Positions 44,161 to 57,152 of a stretch of 64,000 nucleotides of DNA are shown piece after piece; position 1 is the first letter of the stretch, and every line of letters starts with the position of its first letter. Source of the stretch: Telmatactis stephensoni (Eukaryota > Cnidaria > Anthozoa > Actiniaria > Isophelliidae); the NCBI GenBank assembly GCA_029948255.1, contig JALIZF010001530.1, positions 322,691 through 386,690 on the forward strand. Direction: 5' to 3'. Made by a program: the position numbers and the translations under genes. Under the pieces are notes generated by a model. The model made no database searches. It was not told the origin of the DNA and saw nothing but the letters and a program-made list of their open reading frames with translations.

Positions 44161-44775
44161 AAACCTGTGCATTATTTTCAAGATCCTTTTACTTAAGATT
44201 TTAAACAATCAAGCACCTTCTTATCTATGTGATTTGGTTGACACTTATGTTCCTACTCGTTCCCTAAGATCATCATCGCAGAATCTTTTAACTAAAAGGT
44301 CATACAACCTAAAAACCAATGGCAAAAGGGCCTTCTTCTATGCAGCCCCTGAACTTTGGAATGCTCTTCCACCATTGATAAGACCTAGTCAATCTACCTC
44401 TTCAAGCAAGCTTTTTATTGATTTTCTCATATTTTTAACTAGTTTTATCATAACATTTAAATTGATATCAATATATTTGTTTGAAATCTATATTATTTCA
44501 GAATAAAAAATCCAAAAACATTAATTAGAATCATTTGTTTTTGCTATGTTTAATTTATTATTGCACAAATATTAATCGTGTTTTATTATATTAAATCAAC
44601 TATTGTATTGTATTTTACTGTGTTACTCAAATTAAACCATATTTGAAATATTTTATATTATTGTAACCAATTTTATTGATGATTTTATACCTTTTTGACA
44701 CATCTGTAAAGCGCTGTTGAACCATGGGGAATTAGCGCTATATGAACAATTATTATTATCATTATTATTTTATAA
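44161..44775 (+). mobile_element. 5'-truncated LINE tail (CR1/L2-like)
   Basis: The coding end reads IFKILLLKILNNQAPSYLCD, VPTRSLRSSSQNLL, KRAFFYAAPELWNALPPLIR and a short tail, the C-terminus found after RT in CR1/L2/Rex-type LINEs. A 3' UTR ends with GTAAAGCGCTGTTGAACCAT, GCGCTATATGAACA and ATTATT repeats. The LINE is fused in frame to the ATPase fragment at about 44160, so it inserted in that fossil. Confidence 0.75.
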
Positions 44776-45715
44776 ATAGTTGAAATATGCATATGACAAA
44801 AAGAGTGGAAAAAGTTGCACACTCAAACAACTGTAGTTGCTCGTTTATTGCACACCTTCAGAACACAAGTAGCATATCTAATGCATGAAGTGTAGATCTC
44901 CATTTGTAAAACTCGTGTGAAAAAACTCTTATCAGTTTCAATTCATGTAAAACGGTTAAGAATAGATTTTCACATATATATGTTCTTTTACAGTATATAT
45001 ATATACAAATTTTAAAATGCCCACAATCATGTCTGACTTTTTAACCACCTTTATTACCATTAGCTGTGGTGTACTCCAATTCTAATGTCTTAGCCCACTC
45101 CTTTTAACATGCATTCGAATACTTTATTCAACATATCAAAGTTATTCCATTTGCTAAGTCCCATTTACCGCTTCCGATTTGTAATGTTGCTGTCATCTGA
45201 GGTTAAGATTCAGAGAATCATCAAGCCTTCATCAGTTTTTCTCTGGCATCCAAGATTAAACATTTTTGTTCAAGTTGATGTACATTTGGCAACAAGAAGT
45301 GTATTCCAATTGGCATCAAGAAAACTGTAGCACAGAATATTCCTTTGTAAACTACTAATCAACAACTATTTCCTTCCCTGTCTCAAGATTGGTGAGGCAG
45401 CTTTAGGAAGATCCTTTGATTTTGAAATGTCCAGTGAATTATTGGGTAAAACCTAGTACCCTAATGACAATTTGATAAAAGAAAGTGATGCTAAAGCACT
45501 TCACCAAAGAATTACTTGCATTTCGAGAGTGTGGATGTCATACAAACTATTACCCCACTTCTGACACCATGTAATTTTCACTAACTCGGAGATGTGTATA
45601 CAACCAAGGTCAGAGTCCAAGGGATTTAATCATTAATGCACACAAGGTTTTACATGATATTTGTTATGTGGTTATTCAATAACTAGCTAATGTCACAGAC
45701 CTAATACATACAAAA
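44776..45715. other. Non-coding spacer
   Basis: No supportable gene. Frames are short and the sequence is AT-rich with an (AT)n run near 44995. Confidence 0.5.
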
Positions 45716-45990
45716 AAAATACATAAATGATTGAGACTCCCTCAACAGGGCTTTTCAGCTCAATTTACAAATCCTAACTAAATCATATAAATCAAACATA
45801 AATGGATTAAGAATCCCAACTGGCAAGGAGGCAAACCAGTTGGCTATATTACAAGCATGGCCTAGAAACTGAATTTGAACTAATCGAAATCGGAATGAAT
45901 TCAGTCTCAGCTAGTGGCCAGAGCAGGAATCGAAAATGGGACCGCCGGATTGCTAGACCAACGCTCTGACCACTTGGCCACTGAAGAAGG
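45716..45990 (-). mobile_element. tRNA-derived SINE
   Basis: On the minus strand a tRNA-like head contains TGGCCAAGTGGTCAGAGCGT (A-box region) and CGGTCCCATTTTCGATTCCT (B-box region) and closes with TGGCCACT. A body with CCAACTGGTTTGCCTCCTTG and GCCAGTTGGGATTCTTAAT follows. Internal Pol III promoter boxes are expected to drive it. The head most resembles Ser/Leu-type tRNAs with a long variable region, but it would not fold as a functional tRNA. Confidence 0.7.
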
Positions 45991-48946
45991 TAGATAACAC
46001 TACCGAAACATTCTATTAGGTTTATGTAGTTAAAAGAATTGGGTTTTAAAAACTAGTGTTAAATAATTTAGCTTTCTTTTTACTGTACCATTTTGTACTT
46101 CATCAAAAATAAAATTGTATTTACAAAACAGAAATTTCAATAATGGGCCTAAGGGCCATTATACCTGTTTTGAGGGACTTAGGCATGATTGGAATTTTTT
46201 GGAATAGGGTGAATTGCTAAATTGCAATTAGATTGAGCACCCCTTTAGGTGTAAACATGCTTAGAAATCAATGGAATTGGCTTTGGATAGTAAGGTGATT
46301 GCATGCCTTTTCATGGAAAATTTCATTAGAGGAAATGTAAGTGATTGATATGAAAAGATTTGAATTGCATTTTAGAACATTTTAGATGGTCTCTAAATTC
46401 GAATTATCATGTTGATTATTTCAAGACTGATATCATTCTTAGTTCTATTGTCGCCAACATCGTCATACTATACTAACCTTTAATAGGTTCAATCTGCAAC
46501 AATCTACAAAAAGTATTATTATTTGCTATGTCTCTAATACATTAAAAAAATTACAGTTTCAATTGTAATTTGCTTTATAGCTGTTTATTAGTTATTAGTA
46601 GCTCGGAAAACAAAGTGGGCAGCATTAATTAACATTGATGTGTTACTCTTTTCAAGTCAAGTTGTAAAGAAAGGGATAATTGGGACTAAAAGCATGTGTC
46701 TTAACATAGATAAATTAGGTAGAAGTATAAATGCTTTATAACTGTTTTCAGTTTTAACGTTCTGATGATCCAGCCCTCTTAGTTTATCTTAAAATCAAAA
46801 TAATAGCATTTTCAGTTCCCTCACAGTTGGTTGCCAAATTGAAGTCGGTGAGCAACTATATATGCTGCAATCTTGTGTCGGAATGAAATTGTATATTCTT
46901 TATGGCTAGAAAAAATACTGATAATCACAGTTTTGTCGTTTTGGAGTGATATTCAAATACTTTGAAAATAGATGTCTACCCAATATTTCCTGATGAACTC
47001 TTGCGGACACGTACCCCGCTATTACGGACATCCCGGTAGTATGACTAGTATAACTAAATCCCCTCCTGGCATTGCAGATATCCTGCTATATTAACGGCAA
47101 AGTTGCTGCTTCTTTGTGAGATTGAAAACTTACATTTGAAATTCTTTTTACAGTTTTTTAGATAGCAAAAATATCTGGTACAATCAATTCGAATTACAAG
47201 CAATTTGCCCATTATACTTGACCCTATTTTGCTGTGCCAAGACTTGTTATATATGTATATCTTTTGTTGTTAACAGTGTCATTCTCATAACAATAGAGGG
47301 TTCACCACTCATAAGATCCTTTCAAAAAAGTTGCTGACTTGTGGAAATTACAGAGAAAAAACAGAAGGCTGTATAAACAAAGTTAACTAGATCAAAAAAT
47401 TATTTTGTAAGATTTTTTTGATGAAAATGTTCATTATTTTTATTCATTTTTATTATTTGTTGTTATTGTTGTCATTTTCATGACTTTTCTCAATTTATTG
47501 TAAACACTGTAATACAAGTGAAGTAGTTTTTAACATTTCATGGTTAAGTGTCTGTTTATTTTTTTAAAATGTTGGCTTCAATAATGGACTGTCATTTTGC
47601 CAATTAGCCCAAACGGGCCATTTGTCACCAAGGAATACAATCCTAGGTCCAACACTGCTTATGCCAATACCTCTCTTCCTGAAGTTCCTTGCTCCTGAAG
47701 AGCTTTGATGAAGTATCAAAGCTCATATCTCAGTTCTACAAATTAAAGGCTACATGGACGACCAAAGATGAAATGTTTACAATCCTTTTATTTAAAGAAA
47801 GCTGAATATGTGCTTCATGACATTTGCAGACGGCAAGTGGAACAATGGCAAAAAATTGCAGTGACTGACGAAGATACTTTAGGGCCTAAAACTTTGGAGA
47901 GACGCTTTAATAAAACAGATCCTGTTGAGACTTGGTGAGCACAATATTGATTCCCGTTTTTGTTTGCTGGATAGAACATAGAGGATGCTTGAAGTGAGAT
48001 TTTCGTTTCTTGTAAATTAATTTAGCTTACAATATCTACAATCCATCAAGGCAATCTCAAGTCAAGGCAATCTCATAACACTGATGCTAAAAGATGGGTG
48101 TGAGACAATTTTGTCCACTTTGTCGACTCTGGAATGTGATGGCACCTTGAATGAAAGGAGGTTTCATCTGTTCGATGTTATAAATCTTTATAAATCTTAT
48201 TTATAAATGTTCTTGATCGAAAAATATAAATTGTCATGTTTCAGGGTGAGACCTTTGAATTTATGCATTGCCGATATGTAAAAGAAGCCCTTGTTCAATG
48301 GTTAATTGTTTTTGAGAAGTATTTTGAGGTAACAAAAGCTGACATTTTTTGTGGTCAAATCTTATTGTAACATTTGCATGTACCTCTCTCAGCTTGGCAA
48401 GTTGTTACAGTCTGTTTATCAATCTTTTGTCCACTGGATTAGTCTTATTTGCAGGGCTTCCAGACTAAAAACAATCCATCCGACAAGGAACATTACAAAA
48501 CTTGAAAAATTGGGAAAAGAATAAAATATTTGCTATTGTGCCATGTTTCCAGGAGGTGAATCCCTGTCAGATCGGAAATCATGTTACTGATTCGTGAGCA
48601 GGAAATCCTTTAGAAATACTTCAAATCAAAATTTTCCACTTGTTTATCAGCACACAATGGATTTGTCTTGTAAGAAATTGCTCTTCAAACAAAATTTTCT
48701 TGTTAACAAACAAGTTATATAAGGCAAATGTTTCCAATCAATCGGCCAAAGGCAAAGTAACTTGTGGATTGACCAAAATGACCACAGGGAGCCCAAACAA
48801 TACATTTTAGTAAAATAATGAGTCGTCATTTGAAGACAAAAATCTAAATCAATAAGTCAATAATTTCTTTAGCGAAGAAAGAGTCATTAGCTAGAAAAGA
48901 AAACAATGTGTCAAAAAGAAAATAAAGTGAAAAATAATTTGCTCAC

Positions 48947-49005
48947 CACCCGGCCGGGAAATGAACCCAGACCTCTTGCATTGAAAGCCATGGCTATACA
49001 GAAGA
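48947..49005 (-). repeat. tRNA-like fragment
   Basis: The minus strand reads GCCATGGCTTTCAATGCAAG, AGGTCTGGGTTCATTTCCCG and CCGGGTGGTGAGCAA. GGGTTCATTTCCC resembles a tRNA T-arm/B box, but the acceptor and D arms are not complete. It is probably a SINE head or tRNA pseudogene. Confidence 0.45.
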
Positions 49006-51204
49006 TGCATGAATTCATCTAGTGAATTTTATGTATTTAATGTCAGTGTATAGTTACAAAACAAATGCAAAACGCTTCTCTCTGTGCTCTGTAGCAAAAT
49101 ATCGCTGCAAATATAAAAGAAATTGCTTCCCAAAACACTAAGTCAATAAACTAACGCAATACACCTTTTTGTTACTGTTTTCGTTTATCTACTTTGACCC
49201 TTGTGATGATAGAGTACGAATACTAAAAGCTTGGATGACTTTGATGTTACACTTGAAGAGATTTTTGTCGCTTGACAGCGATGTACAAAGTCCGGCATTC
49301 AGCCAAAGGTTGCAGTGCAATGGGATATTCAATTACGTAAATTATGGCTAAACTTGCTTCAGTACTTCGATGGTTTTACTCCTGAAAGTAGCTTGCGCTA
49401 ATAATAGGCATTTAATGATCTTAAAAGCATTATTTTCATTCTTCTAGTCAATGCTATTTCAAGCTATAATGTTCAGTTTGTATTCTAGAGCTGATGTGTT
49501 CTCCGGCACTATTTGACTCGGCTATCAAACATTTAAATTGGCATATATAACCGACACTTTTATCTGCCTTAATAGTAACAACAATAAAATTCATTTATTT
49601 TCCTTCTAGCTAGCTATTTTGAAACATATGTTCTGTATAGTCTTTCTGTTCTTTAAATATAAAGTTTTGTCTAGTCTCATTTCAACATAAATCTTGAAAG
49701 AAAATATCGTTGATCTGTGAATAGTTCAAGAGTCCTTCAGGAGTCCTGGAATAAAATTTCCTTCAATCTTGTACCCAGAGCTGACATTACTTTTGGCCTA
49801 CTGTCAATTGCTTCGAGCATGCATAGTGGCACAGTTAACACATTTGCGAGTAACACAATAGGTTACCACTTTATGTATGGTACCATTCCAGTTAGACAAT
49901 AGATTGATTGAATAGTGACATTTCATGTCGTCATACACGAAGTAGTAAGCTGATCATTTGCAAATCCACGAGTTAAAAAAGATCCTAACAATATCATCGT
50001 TTTTTATGTATTAAGGGCTTAGTTATATTTTTCCTTGTGTTTTGTGTGTCCTTATAATTAATTTTCATGTTTTCAGGATCTCAAATTTAAGGATTTGTAT
50101 TGGTTGCTTTCAGATATTATATCTGTTTCTAAAAATAGACAACTGATGATTGGTTCATGCTGATTATAATATCTTGCTCTGGGTGCGTGTGAGAGAAATA
50201 ACCTGTAATTGGTTGATCTCAAGATATGATATCCTAAGTCAAAGTCAACACAAGAAATTTTCCAGTTTAGGATGGCATTTTCCATTTTTAAATGGCACTT
50301 TGTCAACTAATAAACAGTGTATTATTTAGCTATCATTGCTAAAAGTAGCTATGACCAGTTACAGCTGATTAGACTGCTGAAAATCTAAGAAAATAGAATT
50401 TAGGTATCAAGTCTGTTTTTGAAGTTTGAATTTGCCATTATGCTCTTCAAATGTCAAAACAAACCTTGACGTCAAATTTGTAATCAAAGGTCTCAATGAG
50501 ACTACTCACTGATATAGCTAGCACACAAGAATAAATCCCATAGGGGGAGAGGAGAGTGCAACTATAATATGAGGGTTTGAAAGCACTTGCAGTCCCCCCA
50601 GTCAGGCATTTGATAATTATCTGGATCCCGGGACACATAAATGTTAAGAAATGTTAAGCATGTTTGATCGATTTGTTTCCCAACTGTCTGGAGTTAAACA
50701 AAAAAAATTCAACTCTTGATCGAATCACACCCTTTTTCCTGCACTCCCCTCCCCCTGGGTTTACTTTGACAGCCTTGATTAGGGTACGAGCATTAAAAGC
50801 GAGCAACATAAATAGTCCAATTTTACCATAGGCATTTAACCACAGTAGTTTATACGTCTTGAATTCATGTGTAAAGAGGTAAATGGCAAATTTCGATATT
50901 ACCGTAAACACTTGTGTATCTTGAATCAAAGCTGCACTCAATGATAATTAGCAACTATAAACTTCATTGTGAAATTATAAAAATCTCAAAGAATTTTCAA
51001 CTGAATCTAAACTGACTGTATGCTTAGCTTTTGTTTGTTGAATTCTAGAACATAGAGCTGAATCAGTACTGAGTCTAAGTACACTGGGAAAGATTGCGAT
51101 CAAATGCACATTGGAATGTAGCTGCTAATTATGCATATTCGATTGATCTTTTGAATTCATTGCAAAAAATCCAAACAATTCAAACATTGAAATCTTTTCA
51201 CGAA

Positions 51205-51465
51205 GATTAACTGGTTAGAACTGGCTTCCATTACTTGAGTGCCAAAAGCAGGCTGGAGGATTTTTTAAAATAGCAATTGTTACACTGCAAATCAGAAAGT
51301 CCCAAACATAAGCCCAGTTAGACCTTTGTTGTCATTGTTGCACAAGGACTGGCATAGTAACTGGTTAGAACTGGTTTCTATTGTTTAAGAGTGCAAAGCA
51401 GGCTGGATTTTGTACAATAGCAAATTGTTTCAATGCAAATGAGAAAGTCCCATCTACAGAAATAA
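51205..51465. repeat. Diverged tandem duplication, period about 148 bp
   Basis: AACTGGTTAGAACTGG, GCAGGCTGGA, CAATTGTT and AGAAAGTCCCA recur in the same order starting at about 51209 and 51360. Confidence 0.7.
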
Positions 51466-52352
51466 CTCACAGCTACTCCTACAGAGTATCCATGAGTTAG
51501 AAATGAATCAAATCTTCCATGTTTGGGTGGTAAGCTTCAGCCATTTTGACTGTAACAGACCAGTTTTTTCAAGGACATTTCTTCAATTTTTCTATTTTCA
51601 AGGAGTTTTAAGTACCCTTGAAAATACATTTTCAATTCCAGTACTTTTCAAGGAGTTCAAGGACCTGCAATGTGCCCTATGTTATGAAGTAATAAACTGA
51701 AGCTTGAAAAATGTGGTAAACCTGGCCTTGGAAAACTACCTCAATACTTCCAGTGCTAATTAAAAACAAAACATACAAGATGTATGTAGCTTTATGACTA
51801 TGCATTTGGGCATCATGGCTTAACACACATTGGGATGTCATGACTGTAAAAGGGCTGTCATGATGGATTTGACAGGAGGCGTCATGACAATGGGGCATCA
51901 TGACCCCATTCCTTTGACATCAAGCTAGACAGACATAAACATATCTTACATAATAATTCAAACAGTATTTTACAGTGACAGTCATAACAAGAGCTAATAA
52001 ATTTGGTTTGCATCTAATTCAACTTTATAAACTACTTATCCTGATTGAAAATGTATGCCATAACTAGAGCTGTTCTATTACAAGAATGGTTCTTATATGG
52101 ATCAGAATGAATTGTGAAATACAGAAAATGTTTGGCTGGGGGTATATGCTATAGCCCAAGACATACATTTGTCTGTAAAATTAGCGAAATTGAAAAATTC
52201 TTATCTCTATGGATTTTCACTAGATTTTTTTCAAATTTTTGCTGAGTTTCTAAGTGAGACAAACTCTTTAGTGTTTCTGGGATCATTACGTCAAAAAATG
52301 ATAATGAGCAGCAGCCACTGTGGAGAAAAGTCTACTGCAGTCTGCATACTTA

Positions 52353-53937
52353 CAGTACCGCTCTCGAGTAACGTAACCTCTACTCGCGAGTACGAGTAGC
52401 GAGTACGAGTGGTGACTCGAGAGTCCTTGATTTCTGAATATTCATGAATTACTTAACAACTCGCAACTTTCGAGTACGAGTCACTCGCAAGTCAAACGAG
52501 TCAATTCATTTCTTAAGCACAGGTAGATTGTGTAGAAATCAAGAGAATTTCAAGATCAAAATTAAAAGCATTGAACAAAAATGAATAACTCCCTAGTTAC
52601 GGGATGGTTTTCAAAAGATAGATCGCAAGGTGGCCAGATCGAAAGGTCAACAAAACGGTTTACAAGTAACGGTGGTTGTTTTGGTGGTAACTTCCCGTCC
52701 ATGTCTAGCTCTTCGACGATGTTGATCAACACAAGATTTTGGATGTTCTTGATGAAGAGGTCAAAATAAAGCCGAATAAAAAGATAATTGACGCACTGTT
52801 GCGGTTGACAACTTGATAAACAATGGCACTTCAGATCTGGCATTCCTTTTGAATCATCTTTTCTTTGGCTTATTTTCAAAAGTTATTGCTCATCCATTTA
52901 ATGATTGAGTTCCAAAGTCATAAATATAGTTCTTTATAAACGTAGGTCCAGAGGAAGTATCAGTTTATTTTCAACTCTTTATTTTTAAGTGACAGATAGG
53001 GTGTGAATAAACACACTTTCGATGTGAAATCTACAAGTCCCGCCGAATGTTATCGGAGCGAAAATCTCTTCTCCAAATTCTTGGGGTTTTTTTTGCTTTT
53101 TCTAGCCGATATTTTATTCAGAACGATAACTTTGGACATTTTTGTAGATAAATATTTGATCATTTTTTACTAAACACAGACTCATCTGTAGGTCCGAACT
53201 CGGAACTTTTGTTCCATGTTAATTAACCTCGCCGGTAGCTTATCGTGTTCGATAATCAGATAGTCAGGCGCCAGAACTTTCATCATGCAAATTTGACTTT
53301 AAATTAGAACATTTAAAGAAATTAACAAATCATTTCAATCACTGCTTTAGATAACAAGAAATTCCTAAAACTGTAAATAAAAAATCGTTTTGAGCAAATT
53401 TTCACAAGAAGAAATACATCACTGTGGTAGTCAGGTCACTGGGTTAATTAATAAGCACGTGGGAATGCGATTGTCAAATCTTTGCATAACCAACCAAAAT
53501 GTCGAAAACAATTTTAAACCTCTTCAGATAAGCAGAGATTTTTGAAAGCTTGATGTTAGTTCTAAATAGGAACTTTATATTTTATACGGGAGAGAGTTAC
53601 ACATGAATACGGGCCGTCATAACACAGCTCCCACAAACTAAAACGTGCCAAAAAGCCGAAATCAACAGTCTCATTTTCTTTGAAAGTTCTCGGGTTGTTG
53701 ATTGTAAGTCTATTTTTGTTTTGCTTGCCTTCACTTGCATATAAAACATCAGATCGATTGCCTAAAAGTTATCCACAACAAGTTTTTGTTACATTTTGTT
53801 ACAAGTGATCTCACTCTTTTGACTCGCGAGTACCGAGTATCGAGTCAAACGAGTCCCTATTGTTTTGTTCAAGCTCATTAGATTGACTTGCTACTCGTAC
53901 TCGCGAGTGGAGGTTACGTTACTCGAGAGCGGTACTG
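52353..53937. mobile_element. TA-flanked TIR element (Tc1/mariner-like ends), 1.59 kb
   Basis: TA duplications (52351-52352, 53938-53939). Terminal inverted repeats of 48 bp with one mismatch start CAGTACCGCTCTCGAGTAAC and contain the self-complementary words CTCGCGAG and TACTCGCGAGTA. A subterminal GAGTCAAACGAGTC occurs inverted at both sides. No transposase is seen, and short open frames inside carry no motif. The Tc1/mariner assignment rests only on the TA target and CAGT ends. Confidence 0.75.
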
Positions 53938-54039
53938 TAGATCTGGCCTTAGATCTTGTACCCTTGGTCAATTTAGGGTGAATGAAGAGGTTGTTTGCCT
54001 TAGCCACTGAAATGGTGATCTTAATGCCATGGAAGTTTA

Positions 54040-54660
54040 GTAATTTGCTTATCTATCTGATACAGCACTGATGTAAGGTAAGACACTCACTCTGCTTTCC
54101 TTGTTGTCATGGAGGCTGCTCTCTGTAGAAGGATTATCTTCACCACTAGATGATGCAGTGGCACTTCTGGTACATCCCTTTATAGAATGCTCTGGGTAGT
54201 TGTTGTGCATTAAGGCATCCCTGATATGTTCTAACCTCTGCATTCTCTTTCAGGCATGAGATGGTACATTTATGTCACAACAGAATAGTGTTATGGTAAC
54301 TGATCTCTTGTGAGTAACAGGATGGTAAGTATGAAAATCTAGATACCTTTCTGTATGTTTTGGTTTATGATAGACGACCCTATCTATCCTTCATTCTTCA
54401 GTGTGCGAAGCTGTGGTGTCCTGGAATGCCAAGCCAGATTCAGGTGATTCTTCTTCCTTAGTGAACTGGATGTGCCAGTAGATGAGATTTAAATCATGAT
54501 GCAACTCATGTACACAGTCCTTCTTTGGACAGTAAATGCTGTCATAAATGTACCTATACTACCATTTCAGAGATTCACTAACTGTATCTAAATGCTACCT
54601 TTTCTATGTGCTCTATAACTATGTTGGCAAGTAAGGCACTGACTGGTGAGTTCATAGGGC
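54040..54660 (-). pseudogene. PLE fragment, minus copy of an inverted pair
   Basis: The minus strand gives a decayed RT end (KWYRYIYDSI-like instead of YIDDS, then QFTKEEESPESGLAFQDT) and the linker QRLEHIRDALMHNNYPEHSI with VSVLPYISAVSD. It mirrors the plus copy at 54745-55400. Stops are frequent. Confidence 0.65.
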
Positions 54661-54745
54661 CCATAGAGCTCACAAGTCAGTGAAGTAAGGCACTGACTGG
54701 TGAGTCCATGGGGCCCATAGGGCTCACCAGTCAGTGTCTAACTTA
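54660..54745. repeat. Palindromic junction between two PLE fragments
   Basis: The segment CACTGACTGGTGAG...CATGGGGCCCATAGGG is repeated in direct and inverted form, forming the centre of the head-to-head pair. Such junctions arise when PLE copies insert in inverted orientation or by template switching. Confidence 0.6.
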
Positions 54746-55400
54746 CCAACATGGGTATGGAGCACATGAAGGAGGGAGCATTAAATACAGCTAGCGACCC
54801 TCTGAAATGGTGGTGTAGGTACATTGATGACAGCATTTGCTGCCTGAAGAAGGAACATGTACATGAATACCATCAGAATTTAAATCTCATCTACAGGTAC
54901 ATCCAGTTCATTGAAAAGGATGAGTCACCTGAATCTGGTTTGACATTCCTGGACACCACAACTACCCACACCAAAGGAAGGAAGGACAAATAGCAGCTGT
55001 CTATCATAAGCTACAAAAAGGTATCTAGATTCCCATTCTCACCATCCTGTTACTTGCAAGAGATCAGTTGCCATGACACTATTCTGTTGTGACATGAATG
55101 TTTCAAATCATGCCCAAAAGAAAAAAATGCAGAGGTAAAGCATATCAGGGATGCCTATGCAAAACAACTACCTAGAGCAATTTTATAAGGGGATGTGCCA
55201 AAAATGCCATTGCAATGTCCAGTTGTGAACATAATCCTTCAGAGAACAGCTTCCATGAAAAGGAACAAAACAGTAAGTGTCCTACCTTACATCAGTGCTG
55301 CATCAGAAAAGATCAACCAATCACTAAACCTCCATAACATTAAGGTCACCTTCATTCCAGTGTCCAAGTTCAACAACCTCTTCTCTCACCTAAAGTGACA
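54745..55400 (+). pseudogene. PLE fragment, plus copy with YIDD
   Basis: Frames read MGMEHMKEGALNTASDPLKW, CRYIDDSICCLKKEH (catalytic YIDD), ESGLTFLDTTTTHTKG, then a broken linker and VSVLPYISAASEKINQSLNL with VTFIPVSKFNNLFSHLK. The family differs from the 30 kb PLE. It lacks the RT N-terminus and the GIY-YIG domain. Confidence 0.7.
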
Positions 55401-55409
55401 AAGGACATA

Positions 55410-55455
55410 CAGTACCGCCTGCGAGTAATGTAACCTCCACTTGCGAGTTTGATGA
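55410..55455 (+). repeat. Solo end of the CAGTACCG element family
   Basis: TA followed by CAGTACCGCCTGCGAGTAAT and GTAACCTCCACTTGCGAGT is a diverged copy of the terminus at 52353. No partner end nearby. Confidence 0.65.
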
Positions 55456-55649
55456 ATTGATGACCAGAGTAGTTTATTGCCAAGTCTGCACACTGCAGTT
55501 TCATGTATGAGCACACAGAGAACTATCATAAAAAAGGAATGTCAGTACACAAAACAGCAATTTATGAATTTAAGAAGTTCATTCAGCATGCAAATGAAGG
55601 TTGTATCTAAACCTGGTCATGGCCATGGCCATACCTACAGTTGTATGCA

Positions 55650-55668
55650 CCCCCCCCCCCCCCCCCCC
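55650..55668. repeat. Poly-C run
   Basis: About 19 consecutive C; simple sequence, prone to length errors. Confidence 0.9.
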
Positions 55669-57149
55669 AGCATTTTCACTGATTTAGCAATACTACCTTG
55701 TTGAGGCCATACCCTCAACAATGTTTGTGTTTTTCCCCCCTTGGCGTCCCACATGTGTGTTTGCTAACCAGCTAACCTTGTGGTTGTTGTTTGTGCATGC
55801 ATGTATGTGTTTTGTGACCAGTGTAAATTTGTTTATTTATTTGCTTCCTTGCATTTCATTTACGTATTAAACGCCATGTTATTGTAGGATTTTACTTTTG
55901 TTTACTCTTTATGTTTGTGTCCACGTGCAAAACCTTTTGATGATCAAGAATTAAACTAAACGTCTGTCACACTTGTTCGTGAATCAACAAACCACCATTA
56001 CATACTGTTCAATTATCAGCAGAAAAGAAATATTTCATCGTACACCACAGCTTTTATTTGAGAAAAATATACCTTTCTAGTAAAGCAAAAACTACACTTT
56101 GTTGATTAAATAGCTCCCAAAAGTAAAGTGATATGACTTTCTCACCATCTTTGCCTTGTGTCAAATCTTTACTTTGAGTATTGACAAAACCCCACAAAAT
56201 TGTGGAAGAAACATTTAATTATACAATTAATAACCACTTACCAAAATGTTAAAGCATAGCCTCGATGATGATATTTGGATTCTTGATATTTATAAAATGC
56301 TTGTAAATTCTACAAAGCTGTAGACAAGGTTTTAAAATGTGTATGCAAAACTGTGTGCCTGTGTACAGCCGTTTCCCACCCCTCCCCCCCTAGGGGAAAA
56401 ACTGGGGAGGGAACATCTGTGAAATGGCATTCTTAATTGTGTTCCAGGTCATGTGACATTTGAAAACAAATCTGATTGGTTGTTATCGTTTTGTTGATCG
56501 GATTTCAACAAACCAGAACTAAAACAAGCACCGTTTTAATTCTCTATTTACATTGAAAACGTATCACAAAAACATTCCTGGACATGGCAATTTCACTCCT
56601 GGATGTCAAATGCCTCTAAATTACATCTATCAAAAGCCTGTGTGAAACCTGACGGCTTTGTAGGCATGTCATTTCAATGAGATCGAAGGAGAAATAGGCA
56701 TGTCATTTCAATGAGATCGAAGGAGAAATCTAGAGCAATTTAGTGTTTAAATAGGCATGAGAATATTCAGTAAGTACACAGTAGTAAAAGTGCATAAAAC
56801 ATGAATTGACTACTTCGATTACGTGACATTATTAGGACTTTTTTAACAAGGATCATGGTTGATTAGACTCGACAACTGAGTCTTCCAGCATTTGTCTTGC
56901 ACTGAACAAAACAATAAACAATTATTTCTCTTGCATTTCTATCTGCTCTGGTCACTAACTCTTGTGTTATTTTCAAAAATTAGTCCATTTCCAGTAGAGA
57001 CTTCAATAAGAGTTTTATGAATGCTTGCATTTTTCTTGAGGTTCACGGATCGAAATCTTGATCGATTTCTCGAACTTTATCAAAGAGTAAACACACAAAA
57101 ACAAATTAAATTTGGGTCTGAGTTTTCGAGGTCTGAGGTTTCGAGGGTC
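55669..57149. other. Non-coding spacer
   Basis: No gene seen. Contains an exact 35-bp tandem duplication (AGGCATGTCATTTCAATGAG...) at about 56661-56730. Confidence 0.5.
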
Positions 57150-57152
57150 TAA

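Larger units (their letters stand above)
46000..52350. other. Gene-poor 6.3 kb region
   Basis: I see no gene with a recognisable domain. Contents are a tRNA-like B-box segment at 48947-49005, a dispersed repeat at 49730-49990 related to 41.6 kb and 61.7 kb, and a diverged tandem duplication at 51205-51465. A run of the word CATGAC/GTCATGA occurs near 51830-51905. It could be intron of a larger host gene or old repeat. Confidence 0.5.

Noticed and set aside
45900..45990. Functional tRNA gene
   Set aside because: tRNA-like head without a proper cloverleaf and attached to a SINE body.
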